The notes under the pieces: generated by a model
The model's input: only the letters and a program-made list of their open reading frames with translations
Database searches by the model: none
What the model was told of the DNA's origin: nothing
Shown: one piece after another, positions 1-6,950 of the stretch
Position numbering within the stretch: the stretch's first letter is position 1
Layout: every line of letters begins with the position of its first letter
Origin: Candidatus Daviesbacteria bacterium
GTDB taxonomy: Bacteria > Patescibacteriota > Microgenomatia > Daviesbacterales > UBA10151
Length of the DNA: 38,381 bases
Reading direction: 5' to 3'
NCBI GenBank assembly: GCA_016183245.1
Contig: JACPEY010000025.1
Coordinates: 1-38,381 of the forward strand
Made by a program: the position numbers and the translations under genes

Positions 1-120
1 CTGCTCAAAAACAGAAGATTGGTTAGGGATTATGAAAGACTCAAGAAAAGTGTTGAATCCTTCATCCATCTGGCCATGACCAGACTGATGCTTAAAAGGT
101 TAGTTTTGGATACTACCTGA
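1..120 (+). CDS. IS5-family-like transposase, C-terminal fragment
   Basis: The window opens inside a reading frame that is open to the edge and stops with TGA at 118-120. It reads LLKNRRLVRDYERLK, then ESFIHLAMTRLMLKRL. An RRLVRDYE...E..I..AM.R.ML.RL pattern is typical of the extreme C-terminus of IS5-group DDE transposases, where the last catalytic acidic residue lies just upstream or in this helix. Only 39 residues are visible, so intactness cannot be judged. The frame is too short and too near the edge to appear in the ORF track. Confidence 0.75.
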   Translation: MLKNRRLVRDYERLKKSVESFIHLAMTRLMLKRLVLDTT

Positions 121-140
121 CCTTTTCAAACAGGCTCTAA
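121..140. repeat. probable right terminal inverted repeat of the IS
   Basis: Directly after the transposase stop comes CCTTTTCAAACAGGCTC followed by TAA. Its complement begins GAGCCTGTTTG, which resembles IS5-group ends (GAG.CTGTT...), and TAA could be the short target duplication. The left end is outside the window, so this is inference. Confidence 0.55.
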
Positions 141-240
141 GAGCGCTTTTTGGTTCTCTCCCGACTCAAAAGGGGAGATTATTGGAAGAGGTCGATTCAG
201 GTTCTCTTGTACCTGCAGCCTAAATAATTTGTTTGATTTG

Positions 241-383
241 ACCACAATTAGTTTACATAATTGTAACTATTCAGAGTTTCCCAGTAAATTGTCATTCTTC
301 CCTGCCCTCACTGCCTCCGGCTGAGAGGCGGGTCAAGATGACAAAATCTCTGAGAGAAACTAATGTCGTACCATAATTGTGGT
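241..383. repeat. MITE-like imperfect inverted repeat, copy A
   Basis: The ends ACCACAATTA (241-250) and TAATTGTGGT (374-383) are perfect 10-bp inverted repeats. The arms stay similar inward (AGTTTCCCAG...TTGTCAT against the complement of ATGACAAAATCTC...GAAACT). The inner 263-367 portion recurs at 3810-3997 ahead of tuf, where it carries an extra nested segment. There is no ORF. It lies between the IS end and the greA-like/fusA promoter, and its right end touches the -35 box. Confidence 0.7.
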
Positions 384-411
384 TGACTTTTAGGATCGAA
401 ATGATTAATAT
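383..411 (+). promoter_or_regulatory. promoter of the greA-like/fusA operon
   Basis: TTGACT (383-388), a 17-bp spacer and TAATAT (406-411). The expected start is near 418, giving a 5' leader of about 37 nt. Confidence 0.75.
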
Positions 412-421
412 TTACTTGTTG

Positions 422-448
422 CCTCCTGAAATTTGAGGGAGGTTTTTT
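422..448 (+). promoter_or_regulatory. 5' leader hairpin with T run, overlapping the SD
   Basis: CCTCC (422-426) pairs with GGAGG (438-442), followed by six T. It looks like a small intrinsic terminator, but it lies within about 25 nt of the predicted transcript start. The 3' strand GGAGG is also the best Shine-Dalgarno sequence for the ATG at 455. It could attenuate transcription or hide the ribosome site; which cannot be told from sequence. Confidence 0.5.
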
Positions 449-454
449 ATTATT

Positions 455-685
455 ATGATTGATGCAAAATTAAGGCAGGAGAAATTAAAAATGTGGAAGG
501 ATAATTTGAGACAGCTTGAAGAAGAGTTGGGTGCAATCATGCTTAAAAAGGGTGTGGCTGCCCAGGAAGGGGATTTATCCGAAAATGCAGCTTATACTAT
601 GGCAACTGAAGATGCAGAAACTACCCGAGTAAGAATTGAACAAGTTAAACAGATTATTAGAGATTTGGAGGGCAAGGGGAAATAA
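455..685 (+). CDS. GreA/GreB N-terminal coiled-coil-only protein
   Basis: A 76-aa protein, almost entirely helical and charged. It contains [10 protein letters not shown] followed by a second helix, which matches the coiled-coil tip of transcript cleavage factors GreA/GreB (GDLSENAEY). The two acidic tip residues that GreA uses to place Mg2+ in the RNA polymerase active site appear to be kept (Asp and Glu of GDLSE). The FKBP-like C-terminal domain, which holds GreA on the polymerase, is missing: the frame stops cleanly after the second helix. The stop is one base before the fusA ATG, so translation is probably coupled. It may be an RNAP secondary-channel factor or a degenerate GreA; there is no frameshifted C-terminal remnant downstream because fusA follows at once. 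Confidence 0.75.
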   Translation: MIDAKLRQEKLKMWKDNLRQLEEELGAIMLKKGVAAQEGDLSENAAYTMATEDAETTRVRIEQVKQIIRDLEGKGK

Positions 686-686
686 T

Positions 687-2894
687 ATGGCTATACAAAA
701 GACTAAAAGAGATTTTCCACTAGACAGAATTAGGAATATGGGCATTATTGCCCACATTGATGCCGGTAAAACCACTACTACCGAAAGAATCCTTTTCTAT
801 ACAGGAAAAACTTACAAGATTGGAAATATAGATGAAGGCACAACTGTTACTGACTGGATGGAACAGGAGCGCGAGCGCGGAATTACCATTGTTTCCGCAG
901 CCATAACTGCTTTCTGGACTGTAAAAAAGGGTCAGTTTGAAGACCAGGAGATGAGAATTAACTTAATTGATACTCCGGGGCATGTGGACTTTACCGCTGA
1001 GGTAGAAAGGTCTTTAAGGGTTTTGGATGGAGCAGTGATTGTTTTGGATTCTTCATCTGGGGTGCAATCCCAAACAGAAACTGTTTGGAGACAAGCTAAT
1101 AAATATAATGTGCCTTTGATTGCTTTTGCCAACAAAATGGATGTAGTAGGAGCAGATTTTGCCGCCACCATTCAATCAGCCAGAGACAGGCTGGGCGCCA
1201 ATGCTATTGCTTATAACTTACCTATCGGAAAAGAAAATGATTTTAAAGGGGTCGTAGATCTTTTAACCGAAAAAGCTATAATTTGGCCTGCCCGCATTGC
1301 TACCTCGCCCGATAACGCTACATCGTTGCGAGCGGGGCAAAGCGTTGCAGGCGGGGAAGGTGATCAGACTGGGGCCAAGTTTGTAGAGGTAGAAATTCCT
1401 GCTGATATGGCGGAAGAAGTCAAAGTTGCCCGGGAAAAATTGGTAGAAGAAATTTCCGGCACAGATGATGTACTGATGGAAAAATACTTGGGAGGAGAAT
1501 CGATTAGTGTTCAAGAGCTAAAACAGGCTTTGCGCAGAGCGGTGATTGCAAATAAGATTGTACCGGTAATGGCTGGTTCGTCTTTGCGCAACAAAGGCGT
1601 TCAGCCCATGCTGGATGCGGTAGTAGAATATTTGCCATCTCCACAAGATATTTCAGTTTTTAACGGTACAAATCCAAAAACCGGAGAAAGTGAAGAAAGA
1701 AAAGCTGACCCGGCTGCACCATTGGCAGCTTTAGCATTTAAGATTCAGGTTGACCCGCATGTTGGAAAGCTTACCTATATTCGAGTATATTCCGGGACTT
1801 TAAAAAGCGGTTCTTATGTTTACAATGCTACCAAACAAATCAGGGAAAGGGTTGGCAGGCTGCTTTTAATGCATGCAAATGACAGGGAAGAAATCGATGA
1901 AGCATTTGCCGGGGAAATTGTGGCAGCAGTGGGACTTAAAGACACTGTAACAGGAGATACTCTTTGTGATGAAGGCACGCCGATTGTTTTGGAATCAATT
2001 ACTTTCCCTGATCCGGTGATTTCTCTGGCAATTGAACCTAAAACAAAGAGCGATCAGGAAAAATTAGGTTATGCCCTGCAAAGGCTTTCAGAAGAAGACC
2101 CTACTTTCAGGGTAAAATCCGATCCGGAAACAGGTCAAACAATTATTGCCGGCATGGGTGAACTGCAGCTTGAGATATTAGTAGACCGGATGAAAAGGGA
2201 ATTTAAGCTGGAGGCAAATGTCGGGCAGCCGCAGGTTGCCTATAAAGAAACTATTACTAAATATGCAGAAGGTGAAGGGAAATATATCAGACAAACCGGC
2301 GGCCGCGGTCAATACGGACATTGCTTGCTCAAAATTGAACCTTTGCCCCGCGGACAGGGCAGGGAGTTTGCTTCAGAAGTGGTGGGTGGAGCAATCCCCC
2401 GGGAGTTTATCCCTCCGATTGAAAAAGGAGTTATGGAAAAAGAAGATACCGGAATTCTGGCCGGATACCCGGTCACTGATATTAAAGTAATTGTTTATGA
2501 CGGGTCGTTTCATGATGTTGATTCTTCAGAAATTGCATTTAAGATTGCTGCATCTTTGGGGCTTTCCGAGGCGGCTAAGAAAGCGGACATGATTTTACTT
2601 GAACCAATCATGAAGGTAGAAGTTACTACCCCGGATGAGTTTTTGGGGGAAATTATTGGTGATTTATCTTCCAAAAGGGCTCAAATTTTATCTTCTGAAA
2701 CCCGCGGTAATGCCAGGGTGGTGTTGGCTTTGGTGCCTTTGGCAGAAATGCACGGTTATGCTACAGCCATCAGAAGCATGTCACAAGGCCGAGCCACCTA
2801 TTACATGGAAGCAGACCACTACGAACCTGTACCAAATAATATCACTCAAAAGATCATTGAATCTTCAGGCTTTACTGGTAGGGTGGAACATTAA
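687..2894 (+). CDS. fusA: elongation factor G
   Basis: Translocation GTPase of the ribosome, 735 aa. The start is the ATG at 687 ([19 protein letters not shown]), not the upstream frame extension at 636, because AAGGGGA sits just before it and homology begins there. GTPase motifs are complete: AHIDAGKTT (about 22-30), RERGITI, DTPGH, NKMD. Domains II-V follow in the normal order, ending [13 protein letters not shown]. It is longer than the usual ~690-700 aa, partly because of a GC-rich insertion of about 25 residues near residue 201 ([20 protein letters not shown]), where most EF-Gs run from IIW directly to the VEIPADM segment. The last codons are duplicated at 3749-3790. Confidence 0.97.
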   Translation: MAIQKTKRDFPLDRIRNMGIIAHIDAGKTTTTERILFYTGKTYKIGNIDEGTTVTDWMEQERERGITIVSAAITAFWTVKKGQFEDQEMRINLIDTPGHVDFTAEVERSLRVLDGAVIVLDSSSGVQSQTETVWRQANKYNVPLIAFANKMDVVGADFAATIQSARDRLGANAIAYNLPIGKENDFKGVVDLLTEKAIIWPARIATSPDNATSLRAGQSVAGGEGDQTGAKFVEVEIPADMAEEVKVAREKLVEEISGTDDVLMEKYLGGESISVQELKQALRRAVIANKIVPVMAGSSLRNKGVQPMLDAVVEYLPSPQDISVFNGTNPKTGESEERKADPAAPLAALAFKIQVDPHVGKLTYIRVYSGTLKSGSYVYNATKQIRERVGRLLLMHANDREEIDEAFAGEIVAAVGLKDTVTGDTLCDEGTPIVLESITFPDPVISLAIEPKTKSDQEKLGYALQRLSEEDPTFRVKSDPETGQTIIAGMGELQLEILVDRMKREFKLEANVGQPQVAYKETITKYAEGEGKYIRQTGGRGQYGHCLLKIEPLPRGQGREFASEVVGGAIPREFIPPIEKGVMEKEDTGILAGYPVTDIKVIVYDGSFHDVDSSEIAFKIAASLGLSEAAKKADMILLEPIMKVEVTTPDEFLGEIIGDLSSKRAQILSSETRGNARVVLALVPLAEMHGYATAIRSMSQGRATYYMEADHYEPVPNNITQKIIESSGFTGRVEH
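1287..1360. repeat. GC-rich in-frame insertion in fusA
   Basis: About 74 bp beginning CCTGCCCGC and ending GCAGGCGGGG, much more GC-rich than the flanking gene and bounded by imperfect inverted ends. It encodes a loop absent from typical EF-G. Composition and edges resemble the GC-rich repeat segments in rplD and map, but it is not the same sequence, so family membership is inferred. Confidence 0.45.
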
Positions 2895-2930
2895 ATTTTA
2901 ATAAACTTATGTCCAAGCCTAATCCTGAAT

Positions 2931-3119
2931 TTGATTTATCTTTGTTCGGTACTGAAGATTGATAGTATTCATCCTTTAGTTGTAACAATCAGAAACGAAC
3001 TAAATAATTTACGTAATTCACCTCGAGCAATCTTCTATACAGTAGCTGGAATAGTTGTGGTGGCGGCTGAAATAAATGCACTTGCTAGAATTCCTCTAAG
3101 TGAGTACCTTCCTCATTAA
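2931..3119 (+). CDS. small hypothetical ORF with one possible membrane segment
   Basis: A 62-aa frame opening with TTG and containing AIFYTVAGIVVVAAEINAL, a plausible single transmembrane helix. No clear ribosome site. A competing 17-codon frame starts at the ATG at 2909 and overlaps it. It lies in the segment between fusA and the toxin-antitoxin pair and may be a remnant. I do not recognise it. Confidence 0.25.
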   Translation: MIYLCSVLKIDSIHPLVVTIRNELNNLRNSPRAIFYTVAGIVVVAAEINALARIPLSEYLPH

Positions 3120-3180
3120 GATAGTTATAGGGCAATACAGATTTGCTAACAGTTATCAAATTTTGTGACAATTTTCCTGT

Positions 3181-3209
3181 TTGACAATACGTACGGAATA
3201 ACGTACACT
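3181..3209 (+). promoter_or_regulatory. toxin-antitoxin promoter with operator-like palindrome
   Basis: Consensus TTGACA (3181-3186), 17-bp spacer, TACACT (3204-3209). GTACG and CGTAC form an inverted repeat inside the spacer/-10 region, well placed for autorepression by the antitoxin. The ATG at 3219 is 9 nt after the -10 box, implying a leaderless or nearly leaderless mRNA. Confidence 0.75.
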
Positions 3210-3218
3210 TAACTCATT

Positions 3219-3482
3219 ATGATTACAGTATCTGCAACAACTGCGCGAAATACCCTATATGACTTATTGGAAGATGCCGCCAGCGGTAAAAAAATTGCCA
3301 TCACCAACAAAGGTGAAACTAAAGCGGTTTTAATAAGCGCTGAAGAGCTGGCTTCCTGGGAGGCTACCATGGAGGTGATGTCTGATAAGAAACTGGTGAT
3401 TGGGATTAAAAAAGGACTGGAAGATATTAAAAAAGGCAGAGTAATATCTTGGGAAGAGGTTAAGAAAAAAGCAGGTCTTTAA
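3219..3482 (+). CDS. Phd/YefM-family antitoxin
   Basis: 87 aa. The N-terminus MITVSATTARNTLYDLLEDA and the ITNKGETKAVLISAEELASWEAT segment match the DNA-binding fold of Phd/YefM antitoxins. The charged C-terminal part (IKKGLEDIKKGRVISWEEVKKKAGL) would wrap the toxin. It ends with TAA directly followed by the toxin ATG, the usual antitoxin-first order. Likely binds the palindrome in its own promoter. Confidence 0.88.
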   Translation: MITVSATTARNTLYDLLEDAASGKKIAITNKGETKAVLISAEELASWEATMEVMSDKKLVIGIKKGLEDIKKGRVISWEEVKKKAGL

Positions 3483-3734
3483 ATGGCGCAAATAATTTTT
3501 ACCAAGACAGCGGAGAAATCTTTTTTAAAACTGCCAATAGATGCTAAAAAGAAAATTGCCAAAGCTGTTGAAAAATTAGCTGATAAACCGCTTGCCGGAG
3601 AGAAACTAAAAGGGGAATTTGCCGGGCAGTACAAACTTTATGCCTGGCCTTATAGGGTAATTTATATTTTCTCTGCAGCAGAAAAGATCTTAACAGTAGT
3701 TGAAGTTGAGCATAGGCAGGGAGTTTATAAATAA
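3483..3734 (+). CDS. RelE/ParE-superfamily toxin
   Basis: 83 aa starting at the base after the antitoxin stop. FTKTAEKSFLKLPIDAKKKI, LKGEFAGQYKLYAWPYRVIY and the VEVEHRQGVYK ending fit the RelE fold: a short helical N-terminus, then a beta-sheet with basic and aromatic active-site residues. RelE members cleave mRNA in the ribosomal A site and ParE members poison gyrase. The Arg of YRVIY and the terminal HRQGVYK favour the RelE side, but this is not certain. Confidence 0.87.
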   Translation: MAQIIFTKTAEKSFLKLPIDAKKKIAKAVEKLADKPLAGEKLKGEFAGQYKLYAWPYRVIYIFSAAEKILTVVEVEHRQGVYK

Positions 3735-3790
3735 ACATCATATAATAAATCATTGAATCTTCAGGCTTCACCGGCCGCGTTGAACATTAA
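3734..3790 (+). pseudogene. duplicated, decayed 3' end of fusA
   Basis: 3749-3768 is ATCATTGAATCTTCAGGCTT, identical to fusA 2853-2872. The next 22 bases differ at six positions but still encode TGRVEH-stop. Upstream, AACATCATATAATAA aligns with fusA AATATCACTCAAAAG (NITQK), with two sense codons turned to stops. This is therefore a second copy of the last ~18 codons of fusA, right after the toxin gene. It implies that the segment 2895-3748 was inserted at the fusA 3' end, with the gene end rebuilt. Confidence 0.85.
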
Positions 3791-3809
3791 TTTCCGAGAT
3801 TTAATTTAA

Positions 3810-3997
3810 GTAACTATTCAGAGTTTCCCAGTAAATTGTCATTCCGAACCTGCCTGCCGGCCCGCTTCGCCGAATCGAGGCGAGCAGGCAGGCGTAGTGA
3901 GGAATCTTAAGATTAATCTAGAGATCTTTCCCCGCCCTCACTGCCTCCGGCTGAGAGGCGGGTCAAGATGACAAAATCTCTGAGAGAAACTAATGTC
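3810..3997. repeat. MITE-like repeat, copy B, with nested GC-rich palindrome
   Basis: Starts GTAACTATTCAGAGTTTCCC and ends GAGAAACTAATGTC, as in copy A at 263-367. After GTCATTC it carries about 80 extra bases: CGAACCTGCCTGCCGGCCCG, then CTTCGCCGAATCGAGGCGAG, then CAGGCAGGCGTAGTGAGGAA and on to AGAGATC. The core GGCCCGCTTCGCCGAA recurs in the rplD 3' end (inverted) and a close relative in map. Either B has a nested insertion or A lost it. Confidence 0.75.
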
Positions 3998-4048
3998 TTA
4001 CTAATTTAACTATTGCATTTATATGAGAAATCCTGTATATTTAATTTA

Positions 4049-4075
4049 CCAGCTTGACAGAAGCTGGATTTTCTT
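4049..4075 (+). terminator. hairpin with T-rich tail upstream of tuf
   Basis: CCAGCTT, loop GACAG, AAGCTGG (perfect 7-bp stem), then ATTTTCTT. It could end read-through from the fusA/toxin region before tuf. A -10-like TATACA lies downstream at 4118-4123 without a good -35. The stretch 4122-4150 is a degenerate word repeat (CACTAATCACTGTTCACTAA). Confidence 0.5.
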
Positions 4076-4153
4076 GCCCTAATTGATTATTGCATAAGTT
4101 TAATTTTTGTTTTAAACTATACACTAATCACTGTTCACTAAGCACTAAACAAT

Positions 4154-5338
4154 ATGGCAGACGCAAAAAAATTTGACAGAAGCAAACCGCACGTTAATGT
4201 TGGAACCATGGGTCACGTTGACCATGGCAAAACAACTTTAACTGCAGCAATCACCAATGTTTTGGCAGCCAAGGGTTTGGCAGAAAAAAGATCAGTTGAT
4301 CAAATTGATAACGCTCCGGAAGAAAAAGCCCGCGGTATTACCATTAATATTTCCCATCAGGAATACGAGACCGAGAAACGGCATTATGCCCATATCGACA
4401 TGCCAGGTCACGCAGATTACATCAAAAACATGATTACCGGTGCCGCTCAAACAGACGGCGCTATTTTGGTGGTTTCCGCTCCGGACGGCCCCATGCCTCA
4501 AACCAGAGAACATTTGTTACTGGCCCGCCAGGTTGGAGTTCCGGCAATTGTAGTATTTTTGAATAAATGCGATATGGTTGATGACCCTGAACTTTTGGAT
4601 CTGGTTGAAGAAGAAGTCCGGGATCTACTCAAAAAATATGAATATGACCCGCAATCACCGATTATTCGCGGCAGCGCTAAAAAAGCCCTGGAAGGTGATG
4701 CAGAATCAGTTAAAGCAATTGAGGAGTTAATGAATAAAGTTGATGAATGGATTCCAACTCCAACACGTGATGTAGACAAGCCGTTCCTGATGGCAGTAGA
4801 AGATGTCTTTTCCATTAAAGGCCGCGGAACAGTAGTTACCGGAAGAATTGAAAGAGGCAAGGTTAAGGTTAATGAGGAAATTGAGATTGTGGGAATAAGG
4901 CCTACTAAAAAGAGTGTTGTAACAGGAATTGAAATGTTTCATAAAATGCTTGATGAAGGTCAGGCCGGTGATAATGCCGGAATTTTGCTTCGCGGTATTG
5001 AAAAAGATGATGTAGAACGCGGTCAGGTTTTGGCAAAACCAGGTTCAATTACTCCTCACTCTGAGTTTGAAGCAGAAGTTTATATTTTGAGCAAAGAAGA
5101 AGGCGGCAGACATACTCCGTTTTTCAAAGGCTACAGACCGCAATTTTATGTCAGAACCACAGATGTAACCGGTGAAGTACAACTGCCGGAAGGGGTAGAA
5201 ATGGCTATGCCGGGAGATACAGTTAAGGTTGTAGGTAAGTTAATTACACCGGTTGCCATGGAAGAAGGATTAAGGTTTGCTGTTCGAGAAGGCGGTAAAA
5301 CTGTCGGAGCCGGAGTTATTACAAAAATCATTGCTTAA
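4154..5338 (+). CDS. tuf: elongation factor Tu
   Basis: 394 aa, full length. It delivers aminoacyl-tRNA to the ribosome as a GTP complex. Motifs: GHVDHGKTT (20-28), RGITI, DMPGH, NKCD and GSA, then the two beta-barrel domains ending GRTVG-like [11 protein letters not shown]. The effector loop and tRNA-binding barrel look ordinary. No Shine-Dalgarno is evident before the ATG. A strong terminator follows, so rpsJ is transcribed separately. Confidence 0.98.
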   Translation: MADAKKFDRSKPHVNVGTMGHVDHGKTTLTAAITNVLAAKGLAEKRSVDQIDNAPEEKARGITINISHQEYETEKRHYAHIDMPGHADYIKNMITGAAQTDGAILVVSAPDGPMPQTREHLLLARQVGVPAIVVFLNKCDMVDDPELLDLVEEEVRDLLKKYEYDPQSPIIRGSAKKALEGDAESVKAIEELMNKVDEWIPTPTRDVDKPFLMAVEDVFSIKGRGTVVTGRIERGKVKVNEEIEIVGIRPTKKSVVTGIEMFHKMLDEGQAGDNAGILLRGIEKDDVERGQVLAKPGSITPHSEFEAEVYILSKEEGGRHTPFFKGYRPQFYVRTTDVTGEVQLPEGVEMAMPGDTVKVVGKLITPVAMEEGLRFAVREGGKTVGAGVITKIIA

Positions 5339-5361
5339 AATACATAGAAGCGTGGTTTATC

Positions 5362-5384
5362 AGGGCCCCAAGTGGCCCTTTTTT
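5362..5384 (+). terminator. intrinsic terminator after tuf
   Basis: AGGGCC, loop CCAAGT, GGCCCT, then a run of T. This is the clearest simple terminator in the window. Confidence 0.88.
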
Positions 5385-5395
5385 AGTGAATAAGG

Positions 5396-5401
5396 TATAA
5401 T
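5396..5401 (+). promoter_or_regulatory. -10 box of rpsJ
   Basis: Perfect TATAAT just after the tuf terminator. No good -35 at the right distance, since that position falls in the terminator stem. The rpsJ ATG at 5432 has a strong SD (AGGAGGA). Confidence 0.5.
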
Positions 5402-5431
5402 TTAGCACATTAACAGTAGGAGGATAAAAAG

Positions 5432-5740
5432 ATGCCGCGAGGACGTATTAGAGTAAAACTGAAAAGTTATGATCACCGGGTATTAGACAATACCTGTGAA
5501 TCCCTTTTGGATACAGCTCTCCGAACCGGTGCCAAAATAGCAGGCCCCATTCCCCTTCCTACAAAAATTGAAAGAATTACTGTTTTAACCTCGCCTCATA
5601 CTGATAAAGACTCCCGGGAAGCTTTTGAAATTAAAACCCACAAAAGAATGATAGACATTATAGAACCTACCCAAAAAACAATAGATTCTTTAATGCATCT
5701 TGAAATCCCGGCCGGTGTTGACATTGAAGTAAAGATGTAA
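5432..5740 (+). CDS. rpsJ: 30S ribosomal protein S10
   Basis: 102 aa, normal length. [52 protein letters not shown] and the GVDIEVKM end are standard S10, the protein that sits in the 30S head and in other bacteria also binds NusB in antitermination. It is normally the first gene of the S10 operon; here 4.6 kb of unrelated genes separate it from rplC. The promoter of the next gene overlaps its last codons. Confidence 0.98.
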   Translation: MPRGRIRVKLKSYDHRVLDNTCESLLDTALRTGAKIAGPIPLPTKIERITVLTSPHTDKDSREAFEIKTHKRMIDIIEPTQKTIDSLMHLEIPAGVDIEVKM

Positions 5741-5746
5741 TAAAAT
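5718..5746 (+). promoter_or_regulatory. promoter of the sigma-region-4 gene, inside the rpsJ end
   Basis: TTGACA (5718-5723), 17-bp spacer, TAAAAT (5741-5746). The ATG at 5760 lies 13 nt past the -10 box and has no SD, so the mRNA would have a leader of only about 6 nt. Confidence 0.75.
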
Positions 5747-5759
5747 CCCTTCTAATAAA

Positions 5760-6257
5760 ATGAGAAGAAAAGAATCGAAGCAAGAATTATTGTTTGAAGA
5801 CGAGGTTTCTGGAAATTTAATTCCCCTTGTTTCTTTTACTGTACCGAAAGAATTACAAGACAGATTATCCCCAGGGGATAGGATAAGAGGTGCAGTATTC
5901 GGAAAATATCCCTCTGAAGATGTACTAAAGGGTAGAAAAGTTGAAGATTGTCAGGCTCTTTATGGAAAAGACATTACAACAGTAACACCTTTAAGCAAGG
6001 AAGCTCATTTGTTTCTAAAAGAGGCAGTAGATGAGGTTTTAGCGCTGCTTCCCTACCGCGAGAGATTGGTTTTAGAGCTACGCTTTGGTTTAGATGATGG
6101 ACGATCTAGGACTTTAGTCGAGACAGGAAAAATAGTTGGTTTAGAGATTAGGGGTAAACCTTATTCCAAAGAACGTACAAGGCAGCTTGAAGCCAAGGCA
6201 ATACGGGGAATGAGACATCCTACTCAACAAAAAAGACTTGAAGATTATACAAAGTAA
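5760..6257 (+). CDS. sigma-70 region 4-only protein
   Basis: 165 aa. The C-terminal half, about residues 85-160 (EVLALLPYRERLVLELRFGL, GKIVGLEIRGKPYSKERTRQ, LEAKAIRGMRHP), matches sigma-70 region 4: the RERLVLELRFGL helix, a -35-binding helix-turn-helix and the RQLEAKAIRGMRHP signature. Regions 2 and 3 are absent. The first ~80 residues are not recognised. With no -10-binding domain it cannot be a complete sigma factor. It could be a DNA-binding regulator, an RNAP flap-binding accessory or an anti-sigma-like decoy. It has its own promoter and is followed by a strongly palindromic stretch. Confidence 0.75.
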   Translation: MRRKESKQELLFEDEVSGNLIPLVSFTVPKELQDRLSPGDRIRGAVFGKYPSEDVLKGRKVEDCQALYGKDITTVTPLSKEAHLFLKEAVDEVLALLPYRERLVLELRFGLDDGRSRTLVETGKIVGLEIRGKPYSKERTRQLEAKAIRGMRHPTQQKRLEDYTK

Positions 6258-6402
6258 GACCTCGAAATTCAGACATACCAGCTCAGCAACTTTAGCAAAA
6301 GTTAACGATCGTTAGGAATTGGTAAAGCACATAAGTATTTGGATGTCTGGAGTTTGGATTACCGAGGTGTAGCTACACTTCCACCCCCGAGGTGGAATTG
6401 AA
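6258..6402. other. nested palindromes after the region-4 gene; candidate structured RNA or palindromic element
   Basis: From the outside in: ACCTCG (6259-6264) with CGAGGT (6363-6368); CAGACAT (6270-6276) with ATGTCTG (6343-6349); inside these, AACTTT-agca-AAAGTT (6288-6303) and the palindrome AACGATCGTT (6304-6313). Immediately after come the palindrome GTGTAGCTACAC (6367-6378) and the hairpin TTCCACC-cccga-GGTGGAA (6379-6397). No ORF. The arrangement fits a multi-stem RNA or a MITE-like element; no known RNA family is recognised. Confidence 0.55.
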
Positions 6403-6431
6403 TTGTCATTCTGAGCGTAGCGAGGAATCTT
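6403..6431. repeat. dispersed repeat of GTCATTCTGAG...GAGGAATCTT type
   Basis: TTGTCATTCTGAGCGTAGCG followed by AGGAATCTT. The same head-and-tail pattern (GTCATTCCGA...GTAGTGAGGAATCTT) is present in copy B at 3838-3908. It is a half copy here. Confidence 0.6.
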
Positions 6432-6505
6432 CCAATTTCATGATATGATTTTCTAGTGCAGATAGTTTTTACTTGGCATGTTTTAAATGAAACAATTCCA
6501 AAATT

Positions 6506-6511
6506 TATAAT
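6506..6511 (+). promoter_or_regulatory. -10 box before the DUF2283-like gene
   Basis: Perfect TATAAT but no convincing -35 at 16-18 bp. Confidence 0.35.
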
Positions 6512-6549
6512 TAGAGTCATTACAGTGTATGTTGCAAGGAGGGGTAAAT

Positions 6550-6804
6550 ATGAAAGTACGAAAGAGGATTAGCTATAGTCCAGATGTTGATATCCTAATG
6601 ATTCAGTTAAGTGATAAGAAGATAGATGATTCTTATGAAACAGAAAATTCTGTGGTTAGTGTTGATAAAAACGGTGAACCAGTCTTACTGGAGATTTTTA
6701 ACGGCAAGCAATATCTAAAAGAATTAGGTAAAACTCTCCCCAAAAATATACGCAGAGAACTCTCTGAACAGTCTGTCGCTGTTGCTCATCAGATTAGAAA
6801 ATAA
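6550..6804 (+). CDS. DUF2283-like small protein
   Basis: The ATG at 6550 is chosen over 6529 because AAGGAGGGG precedes it at normal spacing; this gives 84 aa. MKVRKRISYSPDVDILMIQL, then SYETENSVVSVDKNGEPVLLEIFNGKQYLKEL follows the pattern of DUF2283 proteins (YS...D.LYI.L..........E....V..D..G.....EI). These are small single-domain proteins often found near toxin-antitoxin or mobile genes; their function is unknown. The gene stands alone. Confidence 0.65.
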   Translation: MKVRKRISYSPDVDILMIQLSDKKIDDSYETENSVVSVDKNGEPVLLEIFNGKQYLKELGKTLPKNIRRELSEQSVAVAHQIRK

Positions 6805-6893
6805 TTCTTATTGCACGCCGGCGTGCGTAGTTGCATTACTATACCAGATATCCGGATATTTTCTTAAGATAATAGCCTTATAAAAAATCCCTA
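6805..6893. other. gap with two perfect palindromes
   Basis: GCACGCCGGCGTGC (6813-6826) and ATATCCGGATAT (6848-6859) are perfect self-complementary sequences. The first could act as a short terminator-like hairpin or a protein site. No gene seen. Confidence 0.5.
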
Positions 6894-6923
6894 TTGACAA
6901 AAAGATTTCACTTAGTTTAGGAT
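6894..6923 (+). promoter_or_regulatory. promoter of the SGNH protein gene
   Basis: TTGACA (6894-6899), 18-bp spacer, TAGGAT (6918-6923). The expected start is near 6930, 21 nt before the ATG, with GGGAAGA as a possible ribosome site. Confidence 0.65.
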
Positions 6924-6950
6924 GGATAGAGTTCTGCCTGGGAAGATACA

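Noticed and set aside
636-686. N-terminal extension of EF-G by 17 residues in the ORF track
   Set aside because: It lies inside the greA-like gene; homology and the SD support the ATG at 687.
4118-4123. TATACA as the tuf -10 box
   Set aside because: No -35 at 16-18 bp; TTGCAT is 22 bp away. Mentioned in the hairpin entry but not called.
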